Positions 26,593 to 36,777 of a DNA stretch of 64,000 nt are shown here, one piece after another. Positions within the stretch are counted from its first letter, which is position 1. Every line of letters starts with the position of its first letter. The stretch covers positions 1-64,000 of the forward strand of contig SACF01000008.1 of assembly GCA_009928665.1 (NCBI GenBank), given 5' to 3'. A model generated the notes under the pieces. That model was not told where the DNA came from, did not search any database, and saw only the letters and a list, made by a program, of their open reading frames with translations. The translations under genes were made by a program, and so were the position numbers. The DNA comes from Alphaproteobacteria bacterium. GTDB taxonomy: Bacteria; Bacteroidota; Bacteroidia; Bacteroidales; FEN-979.

Positions 26593-27999
26593 TTATTTCC
26601 AACCTCCTCCCAATGCAGAATAGAGATTCACTTTAGATGTGAGTTCGTCGCTTTGTGCCTGGGAGAGGCTGATTTGGGCCTGGAATAGTTTTTCCTGCGT
26701 GTTGATGACATCCAGGTAGCTTGCGTAACCCGCGTTGTAGAGTTGGTTTGAAAGATCGAATGCAGTTCGGGCCGCTTGCTCCGTGATAATCTGGCTGTTC
26801 ACGATTTCCTGCATTTTCTGAACCTGGATCAGGGCGTCCGACACCTCTTTAAGGGAGGTCAGGATGGTTTTCTGATAGGTGTAGAGCATTTGTTCTTTCT
26901 GTGCCTGGGTCTTTTTAACATTGGCTCTCAGCTTTCCTCCGCCGAAAATAGGTGCAATCAGGTTCCCCACCGCGTTATAGATCATGGTGGTTGGAACGAA
27001 AGCCGATCCGATATTTCCGGAGATGCTGAGGGAGGGAAGCATCATGGCGCGGGCAACGCCGATGTTGGCATTGGCGGCGATGAGGTTCTGTTCGGCCATA
27101 ATGATATCGGGCCGGCGGGTGATCAGTTGAGATGGAATACCGGGGGTTGTAATTTGTGGCGAATTGAGCTGATCGAGCATGGGCAAGCCCCTGAGGATCG
27201 GTTTAGGAGAGGTGCCGAGGAGGGTATTCAGATAATCCTCCTTCATCCCGATAAGCATGGTAAGTCGCGGGATTTCGGTTTTTGCAATGGCCAGTTCCGC
27301 TTCAGCCTGGGCAACCACCAATCCGGAAGCAGTTCCCGCGATCAGTTTTGCACGAACCAGGTCGAGCGATTTCTGGCGGATGATGATGTTATTCTCCGTG
27401 ATCCTGACTTCATTGTCATACTCGAGCAGATCGAAATAAGCTGTAACAATCTCGTTAATGATCATGAGACGGACCGATTGCTGGTAGGCTTCCTGGGCAA
27501 AGAGGTTGGCACGGGCAGCTTCTTTGGAACGGCGGAGTTTGCCCCACAGGTCTATTTCCCAACTGATACTGCCCGTTGCCTGAAGGTAGCCGTATTCAGT
27601 GGCATTTCCGTTTGAATTCAGAACCTGCTGGCGGGTCCATCCGCCGGAACCGTTGATATCAATTTGGGGCCATTGTTGCCCACGCTGGATTTTAAAGTTG
27701 GCCCTGGCCTCTTCGATCCGGGCAAAGGCAATACGCAGATCGGGATTGTTTTGCAGCCCGGTATTGACCAGTCTTTGCAGGACTGTGTCACGAAACAGAC
27801 TGATCCATTGAACATCGGCAAGGCAGTTGGTGTCGGTGGAGGGGGAAAACCGGTAGTTGTTCTCCTTCACAAAGGATTGCCGGGTGTATTTGGGACCCAC
27901 CTTACAACCGGTGAACCCGCCCAGGATCAGCGCGAGGATCGCCGGGATAAAAAATTTCAAGTTTCTGGACAGCATATTTTTTCGGAATTTCAAAGTCAT
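26593..27999 (-). CDS. outer-membrane efflux lipoprotein, TolC/OprM family
   Basis: A 468-residue outer-membrane factor. The signal peptide ends in a lipobox (LGGFTGC, Cys32), typical of NodT/OprM lipoproteins, and KVGPKYTRQ follows. Long helical repeats with ARANFKIQRGQQWPQIDING and its second-half copy form the channel. It overlaps the end of the RND gene by 4 bases and completes the efflux operon. Confidence 0.93.
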   Translation of the reverse strand: MTLKFRKNMLSRNLKFFIPAILALILGGFTGCKVGPKYTRQSFVKENNYRFSPSTDTNCLADVQWISLFRDTVLQRLVNTGLQNNPDLRIAFARIEEARANFKIQRGQQWPQIDINGSGGWTRQQVLNSNGNATEYGYLQATGSISWEIDLWGKLRRSKEAARANLFAQEAYQQSVRLMIINEIVTAYFDLLEYDNEVRITENNIIIRQKSLDLVRAKLIAGTASGLVVAQAEAELAIAKTEIPRLTMLIGMKEDYLNTLLGTSPKPILRGLPMLDQLNSPQITTPGIPSQLITRRPDIIMAEQNLIAANANIGVARAMMLPSLSISGNIGSAFVPTTMIYNAVGNLIAPIFGGGKLRANVKKTQAQKEQMLYTYQKTILTSLKEVSDALIQVQKMQEIVNSQIITEQAARTAFDLSNQLYNAGYASYLDVINTQEKLFQAQISLSQAQSDELTSKVNLYSALGGGWK

Positions 28000-30900
28000 T
28001 TCTTCTTCCTGAATTTATTTTCGATTTTTCGAAATGCCACATAGAATGCTGGAACCACCATCACGCCGCAGATGGTGGCCATCAGCATTCCGCCGAATAC
28101 AGAAGTGCCCAGGGCATGCCTGCTGGCGGCGCCAGCGCCTGAAGCGGTCATCAGCGGAACCACGCCGAGGATGAAGGCAAAGGAGGTCATGAGGATGGGT
28201 CGGAACCGGAGTTTAGCCCCTTCGATGGCGGAATCGATCAACGGGTGGCCGGCATCGTGTTTTTGTTTGGCAAATTCTACGATCAGGATCGCATTCTTTG
28301 CCACCAGTCCTATGAGCATGATCAATCCGATTTGAGCGTAAATGTTGTTTTGCAGCCCGCGTACCCACTGAAGGCCGAATGCTCCGAATACGCCGAAGGG
28401 AATGGCTAACAATACCGGGATGGGCAATAGCCAGCTCTCGTATTTCGCGGCAAGCAGGAAATAGACAAAAATAAAGCAAAGGGCGAAGATGTAAGGCGCC
28501 TGTCCGCCGGAGATCAGCTCCTCACGTGTCATTCCCGAATATTCGTAACCGAATCCATAGGGGAGTGTTTTTGAAGTAACCTCTTTGACGGCCTCGATTC
28601 CCTGGCCGGTTGAATACCCGGGTGCAATGCCCATGGTAAAGTCGGCCGAGCTGTAAAGGTTGAATCGTTTCACCACATCAGGACCTTCGGTGTTGGTAAT
28701 TGAGACCAGGGTTCCGAGCGGAACCATTTTCCCTCCGTTACTCCTGACATAAACGTTATTGATATCCTCCTTGTTGGCCCGGTAAATCGCGTCTGCCTGG
28801 ATGATAACCCGGTACGACTTCCCGAATTTATTGAAATCATTAACATAATAGCTCCCAAAGAGCGATTGGAGCGTACTGTAAATGCTGTTGACCGGGACAT
28901 CCATGGTCTTGGCTTTCTCTTTATCGACCGTCAACTGGTATTGCGGGATGTTAGTCCGGAAAGCTGAGAAAATGTTGCTGAACTCTTTACGTTTTGAGGC
29001 TTCCTGGTAAAACCCGGCAATGACGCCGGTCATCTTTTCGAGGCCGGCCCCTGATTTATCCTCCATCTGAAGTTCAAGCCCGCCGGTCTTACCCAATCCT
29101 GCGATAGCGGGAGCGTTGAAAGCCATACAGATACCTCCCGGGATATGGTTCATTTGGGCCTGTAGCTTTTGAATGAGCATCTCTACATGGAGATTTTTAT
29201 CTTCACGTTCATTCCATGGTTTAAGTTTTACGAAGCACATACCGTTGGTGGTACTCACGGAGTTATCAAGGATCGAATAGCCTGGTATCATCGAATATGA
29301 TTCGACTCCTTCAAGATTTTCGAGAAGCGCTTCAACCTGGCGGGAAACGGCATCGGTCTTCTGAAGTGAGTAAGCTCTCGGGGTGTTGATGTTGATGAAG
29401 AAATATCCCTGGTCCTCGGAGGGTAAAAAGCCTGATGGTAAAAATTTCATGACGAAAACCATGAGCACCGCTATGATGGCCAGGAACATGATCGGGCGTG
29501 CAAGATGGTGGGTGAAACCGGTTACGATCCGAAGGTATCCACCGGTGGTTTTTTCGAAACCGCGGTCGAAGGCCCGGAAAAATTTGCCCAGCAATCCTTT
29601 TTTCTCAGTTTTCGGCTTAAGAAGGATCACGCAAAGGGGCGGTGTCAGGGTGAGGGCGAGCAACGCGGAAATGAGGATGGAGGAGATCAGGGTGAGTGCG
29701 AACTGTTTGTACATGACTCCGGTGGTACCGCCGAGGAATGAAACCGGGATAAATACGGCACAGAGCACCATGGTGATGGTCAGGATGGCGCCGGTGATCT
29801 CTTTCATGGTGTGTTTGGTGGCTTCGAGGGAGGAAAGTTTTTCTGAATCGATTTTTTCCTGTACCGCCTCGAGAACCACAATGGCATCGTCGACAACAAT
29901 ACCGATTGCAAGTACTAGTGCAAAGAGGGTCAGCATGTTGATCGAGAATCCCAGAAAACTGAAAGCAGCAAGGGCGCCGATCAGGGATACTGGAACAGTG
30001 ATAGCCGGTATGAGGGTAGCGCGCCAGTCCTGCAGGAAAATGAACACCACGATGAAAACGAGGACGAATGCCTCGAGGAGGGTTTTCAACACCTCTTCGA
30101 TGGAAGCGGTCACAAATTCGACTGTGTCAAGTCCCTTTTCATAGGTGATCCCTGCGGGAAACTCCCGTGCAAGCTGCTGCATCGTCTCATCGCATTTTTG
30201 CCGTACCTGAACTGCATTTGAGCCGGGTGACTGGTAGACCCCGATCAGCGGGGCGGTTTTGCCATTAAAACGGCCATTGGCGTCATAGGTTTTCATCCCC
30301 AGCTCGATGCGTGCGATGTCACGCATCCGGACCATCGAGCCATCAGATTTGGCTTTAACGATTATATTTCCGAACTCCTTCTCATCGGTAAGCCGGCCCT
30401 GAACCTTCAGCATGATCGACATTTCCTGCCCATTTGCTGCGGGTGATTTTCCGATCATACCGGCAGCGGCCTGAACATTCTGATCCTTAATGGCTGATTG
30501 AACATCCTGGGCAGTAATCCCAAGACCCGCCATTCTTTCAGGGTTGAGCCAGATCCGCATCGCATAATCATCGCCGCCGAACAGGTTAACGTCACCAACT
30601 CCGTCGATTCGCTTAAGCACGTTGACGACGTTTATATTCAAATAATTTGAGAGAAACTTGGTGTCGTATGCCGTGTCGTGGGAGACGAGGGCATAGAGCA
30701 GCAGAATGCTCGGTGATTTCTTCATGACGATGACCCCGCTTTGCGTGACTTCCTGTGGAAGCACATTCAAGGCACGCTGGGTGCGGTTCTGAACATTGAC
30801 AGTGGCCATGTCGGGATCAGTCCCAACCTCGAAATAGACCGTGATATTACACGATCCGTCGTTGGCGCACTGGGAAGTCATGTAGGTCATGTTATCCACC

Positions 30901-31112
30901 CCGTTGATCTGTTCCTCGAGCGGGACAGCGACCGTTTTCTGAACATCAACGGCATTCGCGCCGGGATAATAGGCGGTGACCTGGATGGTTGGCGGTACAA
31001 CATCCGGGTACTGTGAAATGGGCAAAACCAGCATGCTCAGAAGTCCGACCATGGTGATCATGATCGCGATGACCGATGACAGAATCGGCCTGGTTATAAA
31101 GGATTGGAGCAT
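27996..31112 (-). CDS. RND efflux pump inner-membrane transporter, HAE1/AcrB family
   Basis: A 1038-residue proton-driven drug exporter. It has the HAE1 start (MLQSFITRPILSSVIAIMIT), two large porter loops and 12 membrane segments. The proton-relay pair is visible as adjacent Asp residues in ALVLAIGIVVDDAIVVLE. The family hallmark GLVAKNAILIVEFA is in the second half. With the periplasmic adaptor upstream and the TolC-like lipoprotein downstream it forms a tripartite pump. No truncation. Confidence 0.97.
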   Translation of the reverse strand: MLQSFITRPILSSVIAIMITMVGLLSMLVLPISQYPDVVPPTIQVTAYYPGANAVDVQKTVAVPLEEQINGVDNMTYMTSQCANDGSCNITVYFEVGTDPDMATVNVQNRTQRALNVLPQEVTQSGVIVMKKSPSILLLYALVSHDTAYDTKFLSNYLNINVVNVLKRIDGVGDVNLFGGDDYAMRIWLNPERMAGLGITAQDVQSAIKDQNVQAAAGMIGKSPAANGQEMSIMLKVQGRLTDEKEFGNIIVKAKSDGSMVRMRDIARIELGMKTYDANGRFNGKTAPLIGVYQSPGSNAVQVRQKCDETMQQLAREFPAGITYEKGLDTVEFVTASIEEVLKTLLEAFVLVFIVVFIFLQDWRATLIPAITVPVSLIGALAAFSFLGFSINMLTLFALVLAIGIVVDDAIVVLEAVQEKIDSEKLSSLEATKHTMKEITGAILTITMVLCAVFIPVSFLGGTTGVMYKQFALTLISSILISALLALTLTPPLCVILLKPKTEKKGLLGKFFRAFDRGFEKTTGGYLRIVTGFTHHLARPIMFLAIIAVLMVFVMKFLPSGFLPSEDQGYFFININTPRAYSLQKTDAVSRQVEALLENLEGVESYSMIPGYSILDNSVSTTNGMCFVKLKPWNEREDKNLHVEMLIQKLQAQMNHIPGGICMAFNAPAIAGLGKTGGLELQMEDKSGAGLEKMTGVIAGFYQEASKRKEFSNIFSAFRTNIPQYQLTVDKEKAKTMDVPVNSIYSTLQSLFGSYYVNDFNKFGKSYRVIIQADAIYRANKEDINNVYVRSNGGKMVPLGTLVSITNTEGPDVVKRFNLYSSADFTMGIAPGYSTGQGIEAVKEVTSKTLPYGFGYEYSGMTREELISGGQAPYIFALCFIFVYFLLAAKYESWLLPIPVLLAIPFGVFGAFGLQWVRGLQNNIYAQIGLIMLIGLVAKNAILIVEFAKQKHDAGHPLIDSAIEGAKLRFRPILMTSFAFILGVVPLMTASGAGAASRHALGTSVFGGMLMATICGVMVVPAFYVAFRKIENKFRKKK

Positions 31113-31151
31113 AGTTCGGGAATTTCGGTTTACGAATTGGGATTTTAATTA

Positions 31152-32327
31152 TCAGTTACCGGAAACGGGATGTAATGGAACCGTGAGTGTGTCGGGAACC
31201 AGAACCGGTTGGATTTTCATGCCTTCCTTGAACTTCTGAAATCCCTCGAGCATGATGCGGTCGCCGGGTTTCAACCCGCGGATGACAATATATTTGTTTC
31301 CTATTCCACGGCCCAGTAAGATGGGTTTACGGTTGACGTTATTTCCCTTATCAACCACGAAAGCGAAAAACTTACCCTGGATCTCCGATGCTGCACCCTG
31401 AGGGATCACGATACCCTGATCTTCCTGATAGAGTACCAGACTGACATTGGCGAAATTTCCCGGTTTAATCAATCCGGATGGGTTTGGGAAAACCGCTCTG
31501 ACAGCAATGGCGCCTGTTTGTGGATTTATCTGCCGGTCGATAAAATCAATTTTCCCGGTATGTTCGTACATCTGCTTATCTGAAAGGGCAATGTAAACCT
31601 GAAGAATGTCATTTTCATTCTGAATCTGTTTTTTATGGATATCATAAAAACGCATGATCTTAAGGTAATCGTTTTCGTTCATCTGAAAATTTACATAGAT
31701 CGGATCAACTGCTGAAATGGTGGATAAAAGGGTAGACTCCCCTTTGCCCACCAGATTCCCGGGTCTGACTTCGCATGAGCCGATATAACCGGTGATCGGG
31801 GAGAGAATGGAAGTATAGGAGAGGTTGAGTTTGGCCTGTTCGAGGTTCGCCTTTGAACTTGAGACCAACGCACGGTCCTGCTGCTCTGTGGTGACTGCCT
31901 TGTCGTAATCGTTCTGGCTGATGGCATTGGTGGATAACAAGGGTTTCAGCCGGGCAACATCGAGCTTGGCTTTTTCCCAGGCAGCGATCTTGTTTTCCAG
32001 GTCGGCTTCTGCAAATTTCACATCGTTAAGGTATTCATCAGGTTCGATAGTAAACAACAATTGTCCTTTTTTAACGATGGAGCCTTCTTCGAAGGACCAG
32101 TTTTTCAGGTAACCCGCCACTCGGGCACGGATCTCAACCGTTGGAATGCCCACGGCCTGCCCGACCATTTGGAGAAAAACGGGAACCTTTGTCCCTTTAA
32201 TTTCCATGACCTTGAAGGAGGGTAGTTTCTCCTGCTTTTCTTTCTTTGATTTACAGGAAGGAATCACGACGGTAAGACAACATAAAACTACCACCGCGGA
32301 AATGATCATTTTTGTGAATCGGTACAT
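31152..32327 (-). CDS. RND efflux periplasmic adaptor lipoprotein (AcrA-like)
   Basis: About 391 residues. A lipoprotein signal ends at Cys25 (VVIPSCKSKKEK). Lipoyl, coiled-coil hairpin and beta-barrel domains follow in the usual order (RARVAGYLKNWSFEEGSIVK, LLFTIEPDEY, SPITGYIGSCEVRPGNLV). The frame is open upstream to 32390, but ATG at 32327 gives the natural signal peptide. It is the first gene of the pump operon, 39 bases before the RND gene. Confidence 0.94.
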   Translation of the reverse strand: MYRFTKMIISAVVVLCCLTVVIPSCKSKKEKQEKLPSFKVMEIKGTKVPVFLQMVGQAVGIPTVEIRARVAGYLKNWSFEEGSIVKKGQLLFTIEPDEYLNDVKFAEADLENKIAAWEKAKLDVARLKPLLSTNAISQNDYDKAVTTEQQDRALVSSSKANLEQAKLNLSYTSILSPITGYIGSCEVRPGNLVGKGESTLLSTISAVDPIYVNFQMNENDYLKIMRFYDIHKKQIQNENDILQVYIALSDKQMYEHTGKIDFIDRQINPQTGAIAVRAVFPNPSGLIKPGNFANVSLVLYQEDQGIVIPQGAASEIQGKFFAFVVDKGNNVNRKPILLGRGIGNKYIVIRGLKPGDRIMLEGFQKFKEGMKIQPVLVPDTLTVPLHPVSGN

Positions 32328-32431
32328 ATGGAAAAATTTACAGTTATTGATTATTTTATTCCCAGCCAAATATAAATAAAAACAACACATTCAGTAATTG
32401 ATCGAAAAAATATTAAGAGGCCAGGTAATAT

Positions 32432-32461
32432 TTACGATTGACAAGATATACGATTTACGAA
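32432..32461. repeat. dispersed TTTACGATTGA-type repeat
   Basis: TTTACGATTGAC followed by TACGATTTACGA lies in the divergent gap between the efflux operon and the carbamoyltransferase. It repeats the words seen at 16693-16738. Confidence 0.5.
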
Positions 32462-32590
32462 TGAGGAATGTAATTCGGATGATTTCAGGATTATTTCTTA
32501 ATTTTGTGGCGGTTATCAACGCTTTGTGTTGGAACAACAACACGGCTGTGGATTACAGCCAGATTCATTGACCCCTTAAAAAATTGAACT

Positions 32591-33592
32591 ATGGCATTCA
32601 ATCTGAGAAACAGGAATTTTTTAAAGTTGCTTGATTTTACCCCGGAAGAGATCAGGTTTTTATTAAATCTGGCTATTGATTTGAAAAAGGCAAAATATGC
32701 CGGTACAGAACAGCCCAGACTTCAAGGCAGGAATATTGCCCTGATCTTTGAAAAGGCCTCTACGCGGACACGTTGTGCTTTTGAAACGGCTGCTTTTGAT
32801 CAGGGAGCGCGGGTGACTTACCTTGGACCGGAAGGCTCGCATATCGGCAAGAAAGAGACCATGAAAGATACGGCAAGGGTACTTGGAAGAATGTACGATG
32901 GTATTGAGTACCGTGGATTTGGACAGTCAATCGTGGAGGAACTTGGGAAATATGCAGGCGTGCCTGTTTGGAATGGTCTGACCAATGAGTTTCATCCCAC
33001 CCAGATTTTGGCAGACTTCATGACCATGATGGAGCACTCGGACAAACCGTTGCACCTGGTTTCGTTCGTCTATTGCGGGGATGCACGCAACAACATGGGA
33101 AATTCGCTGATGGTAGGAGCCTCCAAAATGGGCATGGATTTTCGTGCCTGTGCACCGAAAAAATATTGGCCCGATCAGGAATTGGTCGACACATGCCGTG
33201 AGATCGCAAAGACGACCGGGGCCAAAATAACCCTTACCGAAAATGTTGAAGAAGGAGTGAAGGGCGTCGTTTTTGTTTATACGGATGTTTGGTTGTCGAT
33301 GGGAGAGGCCAAGGAACTTTGGGATGAGCGTATCCGGGAAATGCTTCCTTACCAGGTGAATGGTTCCATGATGCGGAAGACGGGAAATTCCAGGGTGAAG
33401 TTTATGCACTGTCTGCCTGCCTTCCATAACAAAGATACAGAAGTAGGCCTTGACATCTTTAAAAAGTACGGTCTCGACGGGCTTGAGGTTACTGAAGAGG
33501 TATTTGAATCGCCTGCTTCCATTGTTTTTGATGAGGCTGAAAACCGGTTACATACCATTAAAGCAGTGATGGTCGCGACGCTGGGATGTTAA
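32591..33592 (+). CDS. argF: ornithine carbamoyltransferase
   Basis: A 333-residue enzyme that makes citrulline from ornithine and carbamoyl phosphate. The carbamoyl phosphate motif STRTR is at 57-61 ([20 protein letters not shown]). Other signatures are [35 protein letters not shown] and [10 protein letters not shown], whose Cys contacts ornithine. It matches the E. coli type well and not the acetylornithine form common in some Bacteroidota. No other arginine gene is nearby. Confidence 0.95.
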   Translation: MAFNLRNRNFLKLLDFTPEEIRFLLNLAIDLKKAKYAGTEQPRLQGRNIALIFEKASTRTRCAFETAAFDQGARVTYLGPEGSHIGKKETMKDTARVLGRMYDGIEYRGFGQSIVEELGKYAGVPVWNGLTNEFHPTQILADFMTMMEHSDKPLHLVSFVYCGDARNNMGNSLMVGASKMGMDFRACAPKKYWPDQELVDTCREIAKTTGAKITLTENVEEGVKGVVFVYTDVWLSMGEAKELWDERIREMLPYQVNGSMMRKTGNSRVKFMHCLPAFHNKDTEVGLDIFKKYGLDGLEVTEEVFESPASIVFDEAENRLHTIKAVMVATLGC

Positions 33593-33607
33593 AATCCGGT
33601 CGGGGAA

Positions 33608-34279
33608 TTAAAGTGCGATTACCTTTCCGTTCTCGCACAGCAGGGTAGGAGCCGGGTATTTTTCGAAAAAGGTGTAGTTATGGGTGGCTACCACCACGGC
33701 TCGTCCCGTACGGGAGATATCCATCAACAGACTGATAATTCCTTCAGAACTTTCAGGATCGAGGTTGCCGGTGGGCTCATCCGCGAGGATCACTTCAGGG
33801 TCGTTGACCAGGGCACGGGCAATAGCTACCCGCTGCTGTTCACCACCCGAAAGCTGATGCGGCATCTTCGTGCCTTTATTCCCAAGATTTACTTTAGCCA
33901 GAACCTCGAGCAACCTCTTTTGCATCTGCCGTTTATCTTTCCAACCGGTGGCCCGCATGACGAAAAAGAGGTTTTCGTTCACCGAACGGTCCATCAGGAG
34001 CTGGAAGTCCTGAAAAATAATCCCCAGTTTCCTGCGCAACATGGGAATATCGGTACGGCGGATCATCCTGAGATCAAAACCTGCAACCCGGGCAGTACCT
34101 ATACGAACCGGCAACTCTGAATAGATGGTTTTCAAGAGGCTGCTCTTTCCGCTGCCTGTCTTTCCGATCAGATACAGAAACTCGCCCTTGCTGATCGTCA
34201 GGTTGACATTACTAAGGATCAGATTTTCGTTCTGGTAAACTGACAACCGGTCAAGTTCAATGATTCTGTGCGTGTTCAT
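33608..34279 (-). CDS. ftsE: cell-division ABC ATPase FtsE
   Basis: A 223-residue ABC ATPase. Walker A is GKTGSGKS (39-46), the signature is [15 protein letters not shown], and Walker B is [12 protein letters not shown] followed by the switch His in VVATHN. The [16 protein letters not shown] stretch is typical of FtsE, which with FtsX activates peptidoglycan hydrolases at the septum. FtsX is not adjacent here. Confidence 0.88.
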   Translation of the reverse strand: MNTHRIIELDRLSVYQNENLILSNVNLTISKGEFLYLIGKTGSGKSSLLKTIYSELPVRIGTARVAGFDLRMIRRTDIPMLRRKLGIIFQDFQLLMDRSVNENLFFVMRATGWKDKRQMQKRLLEVLAKVNLGNKGTKMPHQLSGGEQQRVAIARALVNDPEVILADEPTGNLDPESSEGIISLLMDISRTGRAVVVATHNYTFFEKYPAPTLLCENGKVIAL

Positions 34280-34375
34280 CCTGATTAAAGATCAATTCCG
34301 ACAAAAATAAGGAATTGGTTGGAAAATTCCTGCATTACCGGTAATTAAATACACCGGGCAATTGGTCATGACCGG

Positions 34376-34579
34376 CTACAATTCAAGTTTACGTATTTTC
34401 CCGTATTCAAGATCCTTCGCAATCCGGAGAATCTCGTCCTGCCTCTCAAGCAGATTACAACGCGACAATGCCGTTTTCGGGTTGCTGATCTTGAAATACG
34501 CGATCAGGGTGAAATTTTCATCCCGGATCTGGATATAATCGGGAATTTTCTGGGTTCCCTGGATTTTAAGGATGTACAT
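34376..34579 (-). CDS. small uncharacterised protein
   Basis: A 67-residue protein beginning MYILKIQGTQKIPDYIQIRD and ending YGKIRKLEL. It looks like a compact alpha-beta domain without a signal peptide. I have an impression of similar small proteins in other Bacteroidota but cannot name a family. A longer in-frame start exists at 34606, but ATG 34579 fits the sequence pattern better. The function is unknown. Confidence 0.6.
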   Translation of the reverse strand: MYILKIQGTQKIPDYIQIRDENFTLIAYFKISNPKTALSRCNLLERQDEILRIAKDLEYGKIRKLEL

Positions 34580-34887
34580 TAGGCAGCGATAAAGATCAAA
34601 GATCAAGGATCAAAGATCAAAAAGTGTTTCAGAGTTTACTCACAGGAATGTTTATTTTCATTGGTGTTCGTGATTGCTTCGCAATTCAGGGTTTCAGGGT
34701 TGCAGAGTTTCAGGGTTTCAGGGTTCAAGGATCAAAATTTTTCATTTTCACATTTCCACATCAGCACATTCTCAAATCTTCAAATCTTCAAATCGTTTTC
34801 CATTTTCCATTGTCAATTGTCAATTGTCAATTGTCAATTGTCAATTGTCAATTTTCCATTGTCCATTCTTGTCCGCTCTTCGTCCAA
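34580..34887. repeat. cluster of 7- and 8-base tandem repeats
   Basis: This 308-base gap holds four different short tandem arrays and no gene. They are GATCAAR x4 at 34594-34621, TTTCAGGG-type octamers at about 34684-34727, TTCAAATC octamers at about 34771-34795, and TTGTCAA x6 at 34810-34851. All share TCAA or TTCA words. Three overlapping plus-strand frames across it are artefacts of the repeats. Confidence 0.85.
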
Positions 34888-36729
34888 CTATTTTACTTTC
34901 TCAGGTAACAATACGCCTTCAAGCTTACGATAATCAGGTTCATCTTTCAGAGAGATAAAATCAATTTTCAAATCGTCAACATAAAATGGATACAGAAGTG
35001 AAGGATTAAAGAAATAGACCTTGACGGTAGCTGATGGTGGCAGATCACGGGGAACGTACCAGGCGCAGGCGACGGGTGTCCATTTTCCGACAGGAACAAA
35101 TTTTTCGAGGATGAATTGGTTGTAGCTCCGGCTTACTCCGTCCACCTGATAATCTACCACCAGCGTGGCATCGGTGACTTCTTTTGGCGTGAGCGCCTGC
35201 GCCCGGATCCGGATAAGACGGTTGTTACTTGCAAACAGCGAATCCATGCGGGTTTCAAGCCCAACGCTATAGGGTATTTTTTTATCAATCATGGATGACC
35301 GGTTTCCTGAGAATTTTTCCGAATCCGTACAGGTCTGCACGTTCATCCATGCACTGCCCTGATCCGCTTCCATATTATTGAACCTGGAAATGATGGAATG
35401 GATGCTCTCCTCCGGAATGTACACCTTGGCTTTTTGCCGGAAGGAGAAGAAGGAATCCCGATAAATTTCACCCGTGATGGTGTATGGTGGAAAAATCCAC
35501 CGGGTATGCTGGTAAAATTGCATGAGATTCAGCGAGACTAACAGAAAGAGAAGCACCGTCAGCGAAATTGTGAGGATTTTTTTTGGGATCGATCTGAGCA
35601 GAAAAAGCAACAACAAAGCAATCACCACGTATAGGTCAATAAAAACCCGTTGTCCGCATTTGGAGGCATAATTCCAAACCCACCAGCACGAGGCCACGTA
35701 AATGAAGATCAGGAGAAATCCGGTGAGCCAGTAAAAGCGGAACCGGCTTTCGCGGAAAACACTGATCAGCCCGAAAATCGAGAGAAAAGCTACCGGGGTA
35801 TAGAGAAACCAACCGCGGTTAAAACTGAAGAGGATGGAGAAGAAATGGGGTTTCAGGAGGTATAGTTTTTCGCTGCCGTAAGTATAAACGATGAAGTTTC
35901 CCGTTTGCAAGTACCAGAGGATCACCGGAACCAGCAAGAGGATCGTAACCTGTACGATCCCCCGGATCAGCGCCCATCGGTCGGCTGCCACACGACGGAA
36001 GGATCCGGTGAAAGTTTCCCGGTCGCCTGCAAGGAAAGGGATTAAAAGAATGATCAGGGCATTGGTCGGCCGGATCAGAATGATCAGGGTGAGCAACACA
36101 CACGATTTCACAAACCATTTCGGATGGTATTCATGAAAGAATTTATAGGCAAACAGGGAGAATCCGGCAATCAGCGCAAATGAATAGACATGGGTCATCG
36201 AAGGCTCCACAATGGTAAAGAACGGGAGGTTGGTGCCAAGTGCGATTACGAAAGTCAGAAACGCTGCGGTTCGTTCATCCGATTTGAATTTCTGTAGAAG
36301 TTTCATTGTCCACCGGCATCCCATCCAGAGAAATAAAAGAGCAGATAGCGCAATGGCATATTGATAGGGCATTGAATACCCGTCGCGGGGAAAAACTTCA
36401 AGCCAGGCCATCGCGTGTCCGAGCAGGAAAAACGGAAGCCAGACCAGTGCCAGTCCGGGAAAATACTTGTTTATCCTTTGACCGTCAATTTCGTTTCTGA
36501 ACTCCTTGAATGCCGATTTGTTGGAAGGGTAATACTGGTATTCGTATTGTTCGACAAATTTGAATTCGAAGTCATGGTAGATGAACACGGCCGGCAGATA
36601 GGCATAGTACCCTTTACCATCGCTGTTGATGATCCTGTCCCAGGATCTTTCAGGGGATTTCAATCCCAGGAAGAGGAACAGGTAAAGGACCACCAGGATT
36701 TCGGGGGTAAACCTGTAAATGTACTTCAT
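34888..36729 (-). CDS. polytopic membrane protein, GT-C glycosyltransferase-like
   Basis: A 613-residue protein with about 10-12 membrane segments in the first 420 residues and a soluble C-terminal domain of about 180. After the first membrane segment comes an acidic-looking loop (NSDGKGYYAYLPAVFIYHDF), the placement of the catalytic loop in GT-C enzymes. I infer a lipid-linked sugar transferase, but no substrate or exact family is evident. The C-terminal domain looks beta-rich. It stands alone between repeats and the RlmB gene. Confidence 0.65.
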   Translation of the reverse strand: MKYIYRFTPEILVVLYLFLFLGLKSPERSWDRIINSDGKGYYAYLPAVFIYHDFEFKFVEQYEYQYYPSNKSAFKEFRNEIDGQRINKYFPGLALVWLPFFLLGHAMAWLEVFPRDGYSMPYQYAIALSALLFLWMGCRWTMKLLQKFKSDERTAAFLTFVIALGTNLPFFTIVEPSMTHVYSFALIAGFSLFAYKFFHEYHPKWFVKSCVLLTLIILIRPTNALIILLIPFLAGDRETFTGSFRRVAADRWALIRGIVQVTILLLVPVILWYLQTGNFIVYTYGSEKLYLLKPHFFSILFSFNRGWFLYTPVAFLSIFGLISVFRESRFRFYWLTGFLLIFIYVASCWWVWNYASKCGQRVFIDLYVVIALLLLFLLRSIPKKILTISLTVLLFLLVSLNLMQFYQHTRWIFPPYTITGEIYRDSFFSFRQKAKVYIPEESIHSIISRFNNMEADQGSAWMNVQTCTDSEKFSGNRSSMIDKKIPYSVGLETRMDSLFASNNRLIRIRAQALTPKEVTDATLVVDYQVDGVSRSYNQFILEKFVPVGKWTPVACAWYVPRDLPPSATVKVYFFNPSLLYPFYVDDLKIDFISLKDEPDYRKLEGVLLPEKVK

Positions 36730-36777
36730 GTCTGAATTTTCGGTTAATTCGATATGAACGGTTTAACAAGAATATTT

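Noticed and set aside
26776..27615. 279-codon plus-strand frame antisense to the outer-membrane factor
   Set aside because: A shadow of the real gene; composition rich in Gly, Asp and His and no family match.
29383..30144. 253-codon plus-strand frame antisense to the RND transporter
   Set aside because: A shadow of the transporter, rich in Met, Arg and Ser, without a domain.
34624..34958. Three overlapping plus-strand frames with SIVNCQLSIVNCQ repeats
   Set aside because: All three phases are open because 7-base repeats contain no stop; they are repeat translations.
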